This document shows, in pieces, positions 7,692 to 17,479 of a stretch of 56,668 nt of DNA. How positions within the stretch are numbered: position 1 is the first letter of the stretch; each line of letters begins with the position of its first letter. Under the pieces are notes generated by a model. It made no database searches, was not told the DNA's origin, and saw only the letters and a program-made list of their open reading frames with translations. The position numbers were made by a program, and so were the translations under genes. Source of the stretch: Clostridia bacterium (GTDB lineage Bacteria; Bacillota; Clostridia; Oscillospirales; Acutalibacteraceae); NCBI GenBank assembly GCA_017631955.1, contig JAGBSJ010000013.1, forward strand, positions 1 to 56,668. Reading direction: 5' to 3'.

Positions 7692-8483
7692 ATGAAAAGA
7701 TTTATAAACGATATTAAAAAATTCAAAAGTTATACGCTTTATGCCGCAAAATCAGGAATGAAAGCTGAAGTTGCTGGTTCATTTTTAAGTTGGATGTGGT
7801 GGATTCTTGACCCATTGCTTTATATGCTTGTTTATTCTTTTGTGGCAGTTTATGTTTTCGGCAGTCGTGAACCATATTTTCCTGTATTTGTTTTTATAGG
7901 TCTTAACACATGGCAATTTTTCAGTAAAACTGTTAAAGCCGGGGTTAAACTTGTTCAAGACAAAAAAAGCATTGTAACAAAAGTGTATATTCCAAAGTTT
8001 ATATTCATTCTTGAAAAAGAAACTATCTTCGGCATTAAAATGTTTGTTTCTTGTGCGCTTACAGTTTTGTTTATGATTTTCTATCAGGTGCCTGTAAATT
8101 GGAAAGCGCTTTGGGTAATCCCTTTGTGGCTCTTGTTGTTTATGATAACTTTTGCAGTTACGACAATCGTTACTCATTTTGGCGTTTTCGTTGAAGACCT
8201 TATGAATGTGCTTACCGTTGCGCTTCAGTTAGGGTTCTACATATCAGGTATTTTCTATTCAATTGAAACAAGAATTTTACCTAAAAATGAGCTTATAGGT
8301 AATATACTCATACATTGTAATCCAATTGCACTTATTATGACAGATATGAGAAACGTGTTGCTTTATGATGGAGAACCTCATTATATTTCTCTTGCAATAT
8401 GGGCAGTAATTGCAATTGTAATTTCTGCTATTGGAATAAGAACAATTTATAAACACGAAAATACTTACGTTAAGGTTATATAA
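7692..8483 (+). CDS. ABC-2 type polysaccharide/teichoic-acid export permease
   Basis: A 263-residue integral membrane subunit of the TagG/Wzm group with about six hydrophobic helices. The early segment SFLSWMWWILDPLLYMLVYSF and the mid-protein GLNTWQFF stretch are typical of O-antigen/teichoic-acid exporters. It pairs with the ATPase that starts 16 bases later. It would flip a lipid-linked polymer made by the neighbouring transferases. AAAGGAAG lies upstream of the ATG. The name tagG/rgpC/wzm is not assigned because the polymer is unknown. Confidence 0.9.
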   Translation: MKRFINDIKKFKSYTLYAAKSGMKAEVAGSFLSWMWWILDPLLYMLVYSFVAVYVFGSREPYFPVFVFIGLNTWQFFSKTVKAGVKLVQDKKSIVTKVYIPKFIFILEKETIFGIKMFVSCALTVLFMIFYQVPVNWKALWVIPLWLLLFMITFAVTTIVTHFGVFVEDLMNVLTVALQLGFYISGIFYSIETRILPKNELIGNILIHCNPIALIMTDMRNVLLYDGEPHYISLAIWAVIAIVISAIGIRTIYKHENTYVKVI

Positions 8484-8499
8484 AAAGGAGGGACACAAA

Positions 8500-9231
8500 A
8501 TGAGCGAATCTGCAATTTCAGTAAAAGATGTTAAAATCAGATACCGTATGATGAACAAAGTTTCATTTTTCAGAGCATTGGTATCTCGTTCAACATATTC
8601 AAAAACAAAGTATTTTGAAGCAGTCAAAGGTGTGTCCTTCGAAGTTCCAAAAGGACAGATTTTAGGTATTGTTGGTAAAAACGGTAGTGGTAAATCAACA
8701 CTTCTTCGTGCTATCGCAGGTATTTTTTCACCTGACGAAGGCGAGATTGATTTGCACGGCAACACAATCTCACTTCTTTCAATTGGTGTAGGTTTTCAGA
8801 ATGCGCTTTCAGGGCGAGAAAATATTTACCTTTCAGGTATGCTTTTAGGATTTTCAAGAGATTTTATTGACGAAAAGCTTGAAGAAATTATTGAGTTTTC
8901 AGAGTTGGGCGATTTCATTGACCGTCCTGTAAAATCATATTCAAGTGGTATGTATTCAAAACTTGCATTTTCAATTACCGCAATTCTTGAAACTGATATT
9001 ATGCTTATTGACGAAGTTTTGTCAGTTGGTGACGCCAAATTCAAGAAAAAGAGTTATGCAAAAATGAAAGAACTCATTTCTAATGAAGACAGAACAGTTT
9101 TGATTGTTTCTCACAGTTCAGATACAATTAAAAATCTTTGTGACAATGTTCTCTGGATTCATGATGGCGAAATGAAAATGTATGGTACAACTGCGGAAGT
9201 CCTTCCAAAGTATGACGAATTTATGAAATAA
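8500..9231 (+). CDS. ABC exporter ATPase, TagH/Wzt type
   Basis: A 243-residue nucleotide-binding subunit. Walker A is GKNGSGKST (about 66-74), the Q-loop region is VGFQNALSGREN, the signature is SYSSGMYSKLAFS, Walker B is DIMLIDEVLSVGD and the switch His is in VSHSS. The N terminus IRYRMMNKVSF is the TagH/Wzt style extension. It lacks the C-terminal cargo-binding domain that Wzt proteins of many species have, so export probably does not depend on end-group recognition by this subunit. The strong AAGGAGGG ribosome site fits its place as exporter partner. Confidence 0.92.
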   Translation: MSESAISVKDVKIRYRMMNKVSFFRALVSRSTYSKTKYFEAVKGVSFEVPKGQILGIVGKNGSGKSTLLRAIAGIFSPDEGEIDLHGNTISLLSIGVGFQNALSGRENIYLSGMLLGFSRDFIDEKLEEIIEFSELGDFIDRPVKSYSSGMYSKLAFSITAILETDIMLIDEVLSVGDAKFKKKSYAKMKELISNEDRTVLIVSHSSDTIKNLCDNVLWIHDGEMKMYGTTAEVLPKYDEFMK

Positions 9232-9234
9232 ATT

Positions 9235-10236
9235 ATGAGTAATAAACCAATAGATTTTGTAATGATATGGGTTGATGGCGCCGACCCTGAGTGGCGCAAA
9301 GAAAAAGCCAAATATGACGGAAGTGTTGTGACAACTGCTAATAGTGAAGTACGATACAGAGATTGGAATAATCTTCAGTATTGGTTCAGAGCGGTTGAAA
9401 AATATGCACCTTGGGTTAATAAAATCCATTTTGTAACATGGGGTCATTTGCCCGAATGGCTTGACACAACTAACCCGAAACTTAATATAGTAAATCATAA
9501 GGATTATATTCCTGAAGAGTATCTTCCAACATTCAGTTCACATACTATTGAACTTAACTTGCACAGAATTGAAGGTCTTGCAGAGCAGTTTGTTTATTTC
9601 AATGACGACACATTTTTAAATAAACCTGTTTTACCCGAAGATTTTTTCAAAGAGGGACTTCCTTGTGACACTGCAGCAGTACATTGTATCTATTTTGCAG
9701 ACGATAGTGCAGGCCATTTTCATGGGTCAGATATTGAGGTTATAAATGATAATTTCAATAAGCATCAGTGTATGAAACAGGATTTCAAAAAATGGTTTAA
9801 TCTTAAAAACGGATTTAAGAATGTAATCCGTACAGCGCTTTTGTTCCCTTGGCCATGGTTCCCGGGAATGTATTGTCAACATACACCAAACAGTTTTTTG
9901 AAATCTACTTTTGAAACAGTTTGGGACAAAGCGTATAATACACTTCATGAAACTTGTCAGCACAAATTCCGCCAAAAAAGTGATGTTAATCAGTGGGTAA
10001 TGAAATACTGGCAGATGGCAGAAGGTAAGTTTGTGGTGCGTGATGCAAACTTTGCACAATGTTATCATATTGATAACGAAATGTTTAAGGATTTGTGCAA
10101 AGAACTTGAAGAAAAAAATCATTCTTTGATTTGTATAAATGACACAATAAATACAGAAGATTTTGAAAGCAAAAAACAAATCGTTATTGATGCTTTTGAG
10201 CGCAATTTCCCAGAAAAATCATCATTCGAGAAATGA
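9235..10236 (+). CDS. Stealth-family sugar-phosphotransferase, copy A
   Basis: A 333-residue cytoplasmic enzyme of the Stealth family, which transfers sugar-1-phosphate to build phosphodiester-linked capsular or wall glycans. Visible blocks are CR1 (IDFVMIWVDGADPEW, residues 5-19), the CR2 region (RYRDWNNLQYWFRAVEKYAPW, then FVYFNDDTF with its acidic pair near 120-128), a CR3-like CQHTPNSF and a CR4-like CQHKFRQKSDVNQW. It starts three bases after the ATPase stop with no clear ribosome site, which points to translational coupling. It is a close paralogue of the next gene. Confidence 0.88.
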   Translation: MSNKPIDFVMIWVDGADPEWRKEKAKYDGSVVTTANSEVRYRDWNNLQYWFRAVEKYAPWVNKIHFVTWGHLPEWLDTTNPKLNIVNHKDYIPEEYLPTFSSHTIELNLHRIEGLAEQFVYFNDDTFLNKPVLPEDFFKEGLPCDTAAVHCIYFADDSAGHFHGSDIEVINDNFNKHQCMKQDFKKWFNLKNGFKNVIRTALLFPWPWFPGMYCQHTPNSFLKSTFETVWDKAYNTLHETCQHKFRQKSDVNQWVMKYWQMAEGKFVVRDANFAQCYHIDNEMFKDLCKELEEKNHSLICINDTINTEDFESKKQIVIDAFERNFPEKSSFEK

Positions 10237-10249
10237 AAAGGGGATTTTA

Positions 10250-11260
10250 ATGAAACCTGATATGAATAAACCAATAGATTTTGTAATGATATGGGTTGAC
10301 GGTGCTGACCCTGAATGGCGCAAAGAAAAAGCACAGTATGACGGTAGCGTTGTTACAAGTTCAAATAGTGAAGTGCGATACAGAGACTGGGACAATCTTC
10401 AGTCCTGGTTCAGAGCAGTTGAAAAATATGCACCTTGGGTTAATAAAATCCATTTTGTAACCTGGGGGCACTTACCACCTTGGCTTGATACAACAAATCC
10501 GAAGCTCAATATTGTTAATCATAAGGACTATATTCCTGAAGAATATCTTCCAACATTCAGTTCACATACTATTGAACTTAACTTGCACAGAATTGAAGGT
10601 CTTGCAGAGCAGTTTGTGTATTTTAATGATGATAATTTCATTAACAGACCTGTAAACCCTGAGGATTTCTTCAAGAACGGATTGCCACTTGATGTAGGTG
10701 CAATTAACTGCACTTATTTTGGTAAAGACAGCGCAGGTTTTTTTCACGCAGCTGATTTGGTTGTTATTAATTCTCATTTCAAGAAAAAGCAGGTAATGAA
10801 GCAACATTGGAAAAAGTGGTATCATCCAAAGAACGGATATATGAATGTGCTTAAAAATGTGTTGCTTTATCCTTGGCTCTGGTTCCCAGGTTTTTATAAT
10901 CAACACGTTTCAAACAACTTCTTGAAATCTACATTTGAAAAAGTGTGGGAAGAAGAATTTGAGATACTTGATGAAACTTGTCAGCATAAATTCCGTAAAA
11001 ATGGTGATGTAAACCAGTGGGTAATGAAGTATTGGCAATTGGCAGACGGCAAATTCAATGTGCGCCGTGGTGATTTTGCGTTTTGCTATCACGTAAAAAG
11101 AAAGAATTTCAATCGTCTTTGTGAAGATTTGAAAAATCAAACACATGCACTTATCTGTATTAACGATAATGCAAAAACAGAAGATTTTGAAGAGAAGAAG
11201 CAACAGATAATTGATATTTTTGAACAGAAATTCCCTGAAAAATCATCATTTGAGAAGTAA
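10250..11260 (+). CDS. Stealth-family sugar-phosphotransferase, copy B
   Basis: A 336-residue paralogue of the preceding gene with the same block order (IDFVMIWVDGADPEW, FVYFNDDNF, CQHKFRKNGDVNQW). The start is the ATG after AAAAGGGGA; the open frame extends upstream inside copy A but that part has no ribosome site. Both proteins even end in the same FPEKSSFEK. The N-terminal ~130 residues are nearly identical, and divergence concentrates in the 130-180 and C-terminal parts, where acceptor choice would be expected to lie. Tandem duplication with specialisation for two linkages is the simplest reading. Confidence 0.88.
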   Translation: MKPDMNKPIDFVMIWVDGADPEWRKEKAQYDGSVVTSSNSEVRYRDWDNLQSWFRAVEKYAPWVNKIHFVTWGHLPPWLDTTNPKLNIVNHKDYIPEEYLPTFSSHTIELNLHRIEGLAEQFVYFNDDNFINRPVNPEDFFKNGLPLDVGAINCTYFGKDSAGFFHAADLVVINSHFKKKQVMKQHWKKWYHPKNGYMNVLKNVLLYPWLWFPGFYNQHVSNNFLKSTFEKVWEEEFEILDETCQHKFRKNGDVNQWVMKYWQLADGKFNVRRGDFAFCYHVKRKNFNRLCEDLKNQTHALICINDNAKTEDFEEKKQQIIDIFEQKFPEKSSFEK

Positions 11261-11278
11261 CTTTTGTAAAGAGGAAAG

Positions 11279-13957
11279 ATGGATATGGCAGAATATAAAT
11301 ATAAGTTTTCTATTGTAACCGCGGTTTACAATGTTGAATTGTTCGTTGCAGAAACAATAGAAAGTATTATTGCACAGGATATAGGATTTGAGAATGTTCA
11401 ACTTATTCTTGTTGATGACGGCTCACCTGATAATAGTGGCGCTATATGCGACGAATATGCTCAGAAATATCCTGATAACATTGTTGTTATTCATAAAGAA
11501 AATGGTGGTGTGTCCTCTGCAAGAAATGCAGGTTTGGAATTGGCTGAAGGAAAATATATCAATTTCATTGATTCGGACGATTATTTTGACACCAACACAT
11601 TTAGTGAAATTTGGAACTTCTTTGAGGCAAACTATGAAAAAACCGATGCAGTTGCTATTCCTTTGATGTATTTTGAAGGAAGAAGAGGCAAGCATTTGTT
11701 GAATTACAAATTCACAAATGAAAATCGTGTTGTAGATTTGGAAGCTGAGCCGGACAACGTCCAAATGCACATTGCAAGTGTGTTTATTAAGCGTGAAGCC
11801 ATATCTGGAACACGCTTTGAAACCAGATTGGCATACGCTGAAGATGCTCTTTTTGCACAGCAGATTATAATGGGTAAAAAGACATTGGGCTTGGTTTCAA
11901 GCTGTAACTATCGTTATCGTGTCCGAAAAGCAGGACCTGCTTCTGCAATTCAAAGTGGTGAACAAAAGACACAGTGGTATCTGCCAGTATTAAAGTATTT
12001 TCATCGCGACTTGGTAGAAAAAGCGCTAAATGAAGTGGGTTATGTGCCTCGTTACTTGCAGTATGTGCTTATGTACGACTTACAATGGAGAGTAAAAAAA
12101 ACAGAGCTTCCCTACGGTTTGTTATCGGACTCAGAGGTTGAAGAATACATTAACCTTGTAAAAAAGACGCTTCAATATATTGACGATGACATTCTTATGG
12201 CACAGAAAAAATTATATCGTGAACATAAAATTTTCGCATTGAAGCTTAAATACGAAAATGCTCCCGAAGTTGTTGAATTAGAAAAAGACATTATGTACAG
12301 TTTTTCAGATGACGCAAAATTCAAGGTTTCCAAGTGCCGTGCAAATTTGGAGTTTTTGAATGTTCGCAATAATTGTTTGGAGTTAGAAGGATTTGTGTCG
12401 ACCTACGCTTTTCTTTTTGACAAATTGGAATTGGTTGCGTTGGTAAATGACAAGGCATACCCCTGTCAATATGTTGAACGAGATAAGATTGTGTTGGCTT
12501 GGGGAGAAGAAATCTCGAAAGTACAGGGATTTTCTGTTAAAATACCCTTGTCAGATGAAACATATAGGGTGCGTATAGCAGCAAATATTAACGGCAAAAT
12601 TATTCCTTTAAGCAGATTGGTTTTAAAGAATTTCTTACCGCTAAGCGTTTCTTTTAAGTATTCTTATTGTTGTAAAGAAAATTGGGTTATCTCTGCAGAT
12701 AAGAATGTAATTCATTTGCGAAAAGCCACGCTGTTAAGAAAAATTGCTCGTGAAGTAAAATATCTTTTGGAATTATTTGTCTTTAACCATTACAGAGGCA
12801 GAAAAGCAGCAATAAACAGAATAGCCTATCGTATTTATAAAGCATTTAAACGTAAGCCAGTTTGGTTAATTTCTGACCGTGCTTCTATTGCGGGTGATAA
12901 TGGCGAAGCGCTATTCAGATATATGCGTGCAAATCACAAGGAAATTGATGCACGTTTTGTACTGCTTCCGTCCTCCGAGGATTTTGAACGCTTGAAGAAA
13001 ATTGGTCCTGTTGTAAAAAAAGGTTCTATCAAGCATAAGCGTTTGGCATTGATAAGCGAATATATTATTTCAAGTCACGCAGAAAATGAGATTTTTAATC
13101 CGAATGGAATATATAATTGCACGTATCGTGATATTTGGAATGAGTGTAAATTTGTATTTTTACAGCACGGTGTTACGCAAAACGACGTTTCAAAATGGTT
13201 AGGAAAATATAATAAAAACTTTTTTGGATTGGTTTCAGCAACAAAACCTGAATACAAAGCGTTTTTACAGAATGAGTATCATTACAATGAAGATAATATC
13301 TGGCTTACGGGCTTTGCTCGTTTTGACCGCTTGTATAATGACTCTAAAAAGCAAATTGTTGTTATGCCTACTTGGCGAAGATATCTGGCAGGTAGCTGGG
13401 ATGTAGAAACAGACAGATGGACACTTGTTCCCGATTTTCAAGAAAGTGCGTTTTTCCGTTTTTATAATAGTCTAATCAACGATGAAAAACTTTTGGAAGC
13501 AGCAAAAAAATATGGTTACACAATAGCTTTCTTCCCACATCCGACGCTTCAGCCATACTTGAATTTGTTCGACCAAAATGAAGCAATTGAGTTTTTGGAT
13601 TCAAAAACGGCATATAAGGACATATATGCACACAGCGATTTGGTTATTACTGATTATTCATCAGCAGTTTTTGACTTCGCATACTTGAAAAAACCTATTG
13701 TATATGCACATTTCGATGTGGAAGAATTTTTTGGCGGAAGTCATGTTTGTAAAACAGGCTATTTTGAGTATGAGCGTGATGGTTTCGGCGAGGTTGAGTA
13801 TGATTTGGAGTCAACTGTAAATCGCATAATTGAGTACATAGAAAATGGTTGTCAGTTGAAAGAAATGTATCGTGAAAGAATTGATGATTTCTTTATGTTC
13901 AGCGACCAAAATAACTGCCAGCGTATTTATGAAAAGTTGATTGAAGGCAGAAAGTAA
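11279..13957 (+). CDS. Bifunctional GT2 glycosyltransferase / TagF-like CDP-polyol phosphotransferase
   Basis: An 892-residue fusion. Residues 1-250 are a GT-A family 2 transferase (SIVTAVYNVE, LILVDDGSPDNSG, NFIDSDDYFD). A middle part of beta-rich sequence (about 330-460) links to a C-terminal GT-B-like CDP-glycerol glycerophosphotransferase domain (TagB/TagF family) recognisable by WLISDRASIAGDNGEALF near 533, FLQHGVTQND, a short TWRR, HPTLQPY and ITDYSSAVFDFAYLKKPI near 790. It likely adds a sugar and a polyol-phosphate to the same polymer, as in teichoic-acid-like chains. The ATG at 11285 has better spacing to GAGGAA than the ATG at 11279; only two residues differ. Confidence 0.87.
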   Translation: MDMAEYKYKFSIVTAVYNVELFVAETIESIIAQDIGFENVQLILVDDGSPDNSGAICDEYAQKYPDNIVVIHKENGGVSSARNAGLELAEGKYINFIDSDDYFDTNTFSEIWNFFEANYEKTDAVAIPLMYFEGRRGKHLLNYKFTNENRVVDLEAEPDNVQMHIASVFIKREAISGTRFETRLAYAEDALFAQQIIMGKKTLGLVSSCNYRYRVRKAGPASAIQSGEQKTQWYLPVLKYFHRDLVEKALNEVGYVPRYLQYVLMYDLQWRVKKTELPYGLLSDSEVEEYINLVKKTLQYIDDDILMAQKKLYREHKIFALKLKYENAPEVVELEKDIMYSFSDDAKFKVSKCRANLEFLNVRNNCLELEGFVSTYAFLFDKLELVALVNDKAYPCQYVERDKIVLAWGEEISKVQGFSVKIPLSDETYRVRIAANINGKIIPLSRLVLKNFLPLSVSFKYSYCCKENWVISADKNVIHLRKATLLRKIAREVKYLLELFVFNHYRGRKAAINRIAYRIYKAFKRKPVWLISDRASIAGDNGEALFRYMRANHKEIDARFVLLPSSEDFERLKKIGPVVKKGSIKHKRLALISEYIISSHAENEIFNPNGIYNCTYRDIWNECKFVFLQHGVTQNDVSKWLGKYNKNFFGLVSATKPEYKAFLQNEYHYNEDNIWLTGFARFDRLYNDSKKQIVVMPTWRRYLAGSWDVETDRWTLVPDFQESAFFRFYNSLINDEKLLEAAKKYGYTIAFFPHPTLQPYLNLFDQNEAIEFLDSKTAYKDIYAHSDLVITDYSSAVFDFAYLKKPIVYAHFDVEEFFGGSHVCKTGYFEYERDGFGEVEYDLESTVNRIIEYIENGCQLKEMYRERIDDFFMFSDQNNCQRIYEKLIEGRK

Positions 13958-13980
13958 AGAAAATTCAAGAGGGTTCGTTT

Positions 13981-15216
13981 ATGACAAACGATATTTATTC
14001 AAAAAAGGAAATGAATGGAATGGAGTCTCTTAATCAACTCTACAGAATTGGTTGTGGTCCGTCAAGTTCACATACAATGGGGCCTGAAAAAGCGTGTGTA
14101 ATCTTTAAAGAAAAGAATGAAGATGCAGACAGTTTTAAGGTGATTTTATATGGCTCACTTGCAAAAACAGGTAAAGGACACTGTACTGACTCTGTTATTG
14201 AAAATACTTTAGCTCCAATTCCTACAACAGTTGAGTTCGATTACGACAAAACTGATATTGGACATCCTAATACAATGGAATTGTTCGCATATAAAAATGG
14301 TGAACAGGTTGATTTTGCAAGAGTATTCAGTGTTGGTGGCGGCAGAATTGAGTTTGAGGGTTCATCATCTGCAAAAGAGCCAATTGTATATGAATTAAGT
14401 ACTTTTTCTGATATTAAAGCATATTGCAGAGAGAAAAAATATCGTCTTTGGCAGTATGTTGATGAAGTTGAGGGTGAATATATCTGGGAATACTTAGCAA
14501 AAGTATGGCGGACAATGAAAGATGCTATTGAGCGTGGTATTGAAGATGAGGGTATTCTCCCTGGCGGACTTGAAGTGCAGAAAAAAGCAAAATATTTATA
14601 TAATATGGAACACATTGGCGAGAGCGCCGAAACTCGTGAAAACCGTGAAGTTTGTTCATACGCTTTTGCGGTAAGTGAGCAAAATGCCTCAGGTCATACA
14701 ATCGTAACTGCACCAACTTGCGGTGCATCAGGTGTTTTACCTGCGGTACTTTATTATATGCAACTTAAACACGGATTTACTGACCGTCAAGTTTTGCAAG
14801 CTCTTGCAACAGGCGGACTTATTGGCAACCTTGTTAAAACAAATGCATCAATTTCGGGTGCAGAGTGTGGTTGTCAGGCGGAAATTGGTACTGCTTGTGC
14901 TATGGCGTCGGCAGCATTAGGCGAGTTGTTTGGTCTTAAAAGGGGTAAGATTGAATATGCAGCCGAGATTGCTATTGAGCATCATTTGGGGCTTACTTGC
15001 GACCCGATTTGTGGTCTTGTACAGATTCCTTGTATTGAGCGAAATGCGGTTGCGGCAATGCGCGCAATTAATGCGGTAAACTTGGCAAGCTTTTTAAGCG
15101 AAACAAGAAAAATTTCTCTTGATAATGTTATTGAAACAATGAGAAAAACAGGCCTTGACATTCACGCGGCTTATCGTGAAACAAGTGAAGGCGGTCTTGC
15201 AACACTAAATATATAG
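13981..15216 (+). CDS. sdaA: L-serine dehydratase (iron-sulfur, single chain)
   Basis: A 411-residue L-serine ammonia-lyase converting serine to pyruvate and ammonia in the cytoplasm with a [4Fe-4S] cluster. The N-terminal SLNQLYRIGCGPSSSHTMGP is the beta-domain signature and TAPTCGASGVLPAVLYY the alpha-domain one. Likely cluster cysteines are in CGASG, CGCQAE and CDPICGLVQIPC. The single fused chain differs from the split SdaAA/SdaAB of Bacillus. It follows the GT2-TagF gene by 23 bases with no promoter, so it probably rides on the surface-polymer transcript although its chemistry is unrelated. Confidence 0.92.
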   Translation: MTNDIYSKKEMNGMESLNQLYRIGCGPSSSHTMGPEKACVIFKEKNEDADSFKVILYGSLAKTGKGHCTDSVIENTLAPIPTTVEFDYDKTDIGHPNTMELFAYKNGEQVDFARVFSVGGGRIEFEGSSSAKEPIVYELSTFSDIKAYCREKKYRLWQYVDEVEGEYIWEYLAKVWRTMKDAIERGIEDEGILPGGLEVQKKAKYLYNMEHIGESAETRENREVCSYAFAVSEQNASGHTIVTAPTCGASGVLPAVLYYMQLKHGFTDRQVLQALATGGLIGNLVKTNASISGAECGCQAEIGTACAMASAALGELFGLKRGKIEYAAEIAIEHHLGLTCDPICGLVQIPCIERNAVAAMRAINAVNLASFLSETRKISLDNVIETMRKTGLDIHAAYRETSEGGLATLNI

Positions 15217-15235
15217 TTTAAAGGGGTATGGGGAT

Positions 15236-16207
15236 ATGATTTGTCCAAATTGTAAAAAAGAAAATATGAATGAATATGCAACCGTGTGTGCATATTGTGG
15301 TCAGCCACTTTATAGTAGCGACGTAGCAGAGGCAAAAGCAGTTGAATTATCTGCAAAACAGAAAAAAGATAAAGTCAAATCAACAATTATTGCGGTAATT
15401 TCTGTTATTCTTGTTATTGTTGTTGTAATTGTTGCTTTGCTTATTCCAAAGCCGGATAAAGGTGATGATTCAACTACAACAACAGAAGGAACTACTGAAA
15501 GCACAACAATTGCAGATTCAGAAGAAAGCACAACAAAAGCAGATGCAAACATAAAAGATGAGCCAACTAAAAAGGATGAATCAACTACAAAAGCTAAGTC
15601 AGATAAACCTGAAACAGTTGCAGAAATTGTTGCCTATTTCAATAAGAATGCTGACAGAGTTAAAACTGAAGCAACAAAAGTAGTCAAGAATTACGAAGAT
15701 CGTGAAGTTGGTGAGATTGTAGCACCACAAGCAGTTATGGGCTTGGCTGGATTGGTAGATACAGCTATGGCAGACGATACTGAACCAATAGAATTTGCAA
15801 CCCGTGAAGAGATTATTGAAAATTTCCAGGTGCCAAAACAGAGTTATGTAAGTTGTGTTACAGTTAACGATGTTGAAGAAGCAACTTGCAAAGAAGAAGG
15901 TAATTATTACATAATTACTATTAAAGTTAAAGACCAGAATAATCCTGTTATCGGCAAAGGTACTGGCTCAATGTTTGATGTGGTTGAAGCAGAAGAAGTA
16001 GAGGCAAAAGCAAAAGGTATTGTTAAATCTTTCACAACTGAATATACGGATTGTAGAGTGATTGCGAAATTTGAAAAATCAACTAACAGAATGGTACACG
16101 CTAACTACTTTACACCAATGAAACTTAATGTAACAGTTAATTTCCTTGGCACACATGATGCTTCTATGGAAACATCGTTCGAAAAAGATTACACAATTAC
16201 ATATTAA
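15236..16207 (+). CDS. Zinc-ribbon, single-pass membrane protein with Thr-rich stalk
   Basis: A 323-residue protein of unknown function. Residues 3-22 are a zinc ribbon (CPNCKKENMNEYATVCAYC), 48-70 a single hydrophobic helix, and 77-125 a low-complexity T/E/K/D-rich stalk. The rest is a beta-rich extracellular domain with no motif I recognise. Topology would be ribbon inside, domain outside. GGGG precedes the ATG, and it ends before a bidirectional terminator as last gene of the surface-polymer run. Similar ribbon-helix-domain proteins are frequent in clostridial envelopes, but the role is not known. Confidence 0.75.
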   Translation: MICPNCKKENMNEYATVCAYCGQPLYSSDVAEAKAVELSAKQKKDKVKSTIIAVISVILVIVVVIVALLIPKPDKGDDSTTTTEGTTESTTIADSEESTTKADANIKDEPTKKDESTTKAKSDKPETVAEIVAYFNKNADRVKTEATKVVKNYEDREVGEIVAPQAVMGLAGLVDTAMADDTEPIEFATREEIIENFQVPKQSYVSCVTVNDVEEATCKEEGNYYIITIKVKDQNNPVIGKGTGSMFDVVEAEEVEAKAKGIVKSFTTEYTDCRVIAKFEKSTNRMVHANYFTPMKLNVTVNFLGTHDASMETSFEKDYTITY

Positions 16208-16212
16208 AAACA

Positions 16213-16243
16213 AAAAAGCCGCTCAATTGAGCGGCTTTAATTT
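16213..16243. terminator. Bidirectional terminator
   Basis: AAAGCCGCTCAATTGAGCGGCTTT is a perfect palindromic stem with T-rich tails on both strands, between two convergent genes. Confidence 0.92.
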
Positions 16244-16250
16244 TATGTAT

Positions 16251-17357
16251 TTAGCAATATTTCTTTGTTATCTCAAGCATTTCATCCATTTTCTTTTCCA
16301 TATCTGCAACTAATGCGAACTGTGTGCGGGCACGGACTAAATTATGGTCGTCATAGTCTGTATGGAAATAAACATCTCCGTTAAGATAATCCATAAGAAA
16401 ACGTATTCCGCATTCATAAGTCATAAGCTTTGCGCCAAATGGGAGTAACTCTTTTTCAAGGTCGGTAAGTGCATCTTTTGCACTGCTTAAATAGCCTTTA
16501 ACGTACGCCTCATAAAGTTCAATAGACAAACTTACCTTGCTCACGTCTTTTTCATCTTCCGCCGCAGTGTTTGCACCGAAACGAATACTGTCACCAAAAT
16601 CATAAAGTGAAAGCCCTGGCATAACAGTATCAAGGTCAATAATGCAGATACCTTTGTTTGTTGTATTATCAAAAAGAATGTTATTAAGCTTTGTGTCGTT
16701 ATGTGTAACGCGGAGTGGCAATTTGCCTTCTGTAATCAAATCAACAAGAATGTGGGTATCTTTTTCTCTTGCTATTGCAAACTCCACTTCTTCTTTTGCG
16801 TTTTCGAGGCGACCTGACTTGTTTTCGTCAACAGCCCTTTTGAAATCTGCAAATCGTGAAACTGTATTGTGAAAATTTGGGATTGTTTCAACAAGTGAAG
16901 TACTGTCGTAATCTGCTAAAAGATTTTGAAATTCGCCGAATGCTACACCTGCATTATAGAAATCGTTTGAATTCTCAATTGCATTACAAGTGTAAACGTC
17001 ATCAATGAATTCATAAAGACGCCAACAGTTGTTTTCTTCGTCAAGATAGAAATATTTACCATTGATTGTTGGCAAGAATGTGAGTGTGCAACGGTCAGCC
17101 CATGGTGTATTCATATCTTCATTCTTTTTGCGGATATGCTTTGTAACACCAACAATGTTATTCATAAGACCTTCAGGGTTCTTGAATATTTCAGTACTGA
17201 TTTTCTGAAGAACATATTTTTTTGTATTTCCATCTTCGTTGAAAGTCAGAATGAAAGTACTGTTAATGTGACCGTTTGTGTTCTGCTTGTATCCTACAAA
17301 ATCTCCTGGAAGATTAAAAAGGTTACGGATTATATCAATGTTGAAATCTGTTGCCAT
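16251..17357 (-). CDS. APH-superfamily kinase, NahK-like
   Basis: A 368-residue cytoplasmic kinase-like protein of the aminoglycoside phosphotransferase (APH/choline kinase) superfamily. The catalytic loop reads THNDTKLNN (about 218-226) with the HxD and following Asn, and the metal-binding IDLDTVMPGL follows at about 238-247. The neighbouring YDFGDSIR and the N-terminal NGHINSTF loop are as I recall them in N-acetylhexosamine 1-kinases, so sugar-1-phosphate production is likely, but a different alcohol substrate remains possible. It has its own promoter and GGAG ribosome site, and is transcribed away from pyrH. Confidence 0.75.
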   Translation of the reverse strand: MATDFNIDIIRNLFNLPGDFVGYKQNTNGHINSTFILTFNEDGNTKKYVLQKISTEIFKNPEGLMNNIVGVTKHIRKKNEDMNTPWADRCTLTFLPTINGKYFYLDEENNCWRLYEFIDDVYTCNAIENSNDFYNAGVAFGEFQNLLADYDSTSLVETIPNFHNTVSRFADFKRAVDENKSGRLENAKEEVEFAIAREKDTHILVDLITEGKLPLRVTHNDTKLNNILFDNTTNKGICIIDLDTVMPGLSLYDFGDSIRFGANTAAEDEKDVSKVSLSIELYEAYVKGYLSSAKDALTDLEKELLPFGAKLMTYECGIRFLMDYLNGDVYFHTDYDDHNLVRARTQFALVADMEKKMDEMLEITKKYC

Positions 17358-17402
17358 TTTTCACACTCCAAATATGATTGTTAAACAAAATTATACCATT
17401 TA

Positions 17403-17431
17403 ATTATATATTGTATAATTATTTTAGTCAA
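17403..17431 (-). promoter_or_regulatory. Sigma-A-like promoter for the APH-type kinase
   Basis: On the minus strand TTGACT and TATAAT with a 17-base spacer, 46 bases before the kinase ATG. Confidence 0.7.
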
Positions 17432-17479
17432 TGCTTAATTTGTAGAATAATTTGCTTGGTAATTGTTGAAAAAGCCCCT

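Noticed and set aside
11388-11666. 92-codon plus-strand frame inside the GT2-TagF gene
   Set aside because: A shadow frame in another phase of a long, well-supported gene with no ribosome site.
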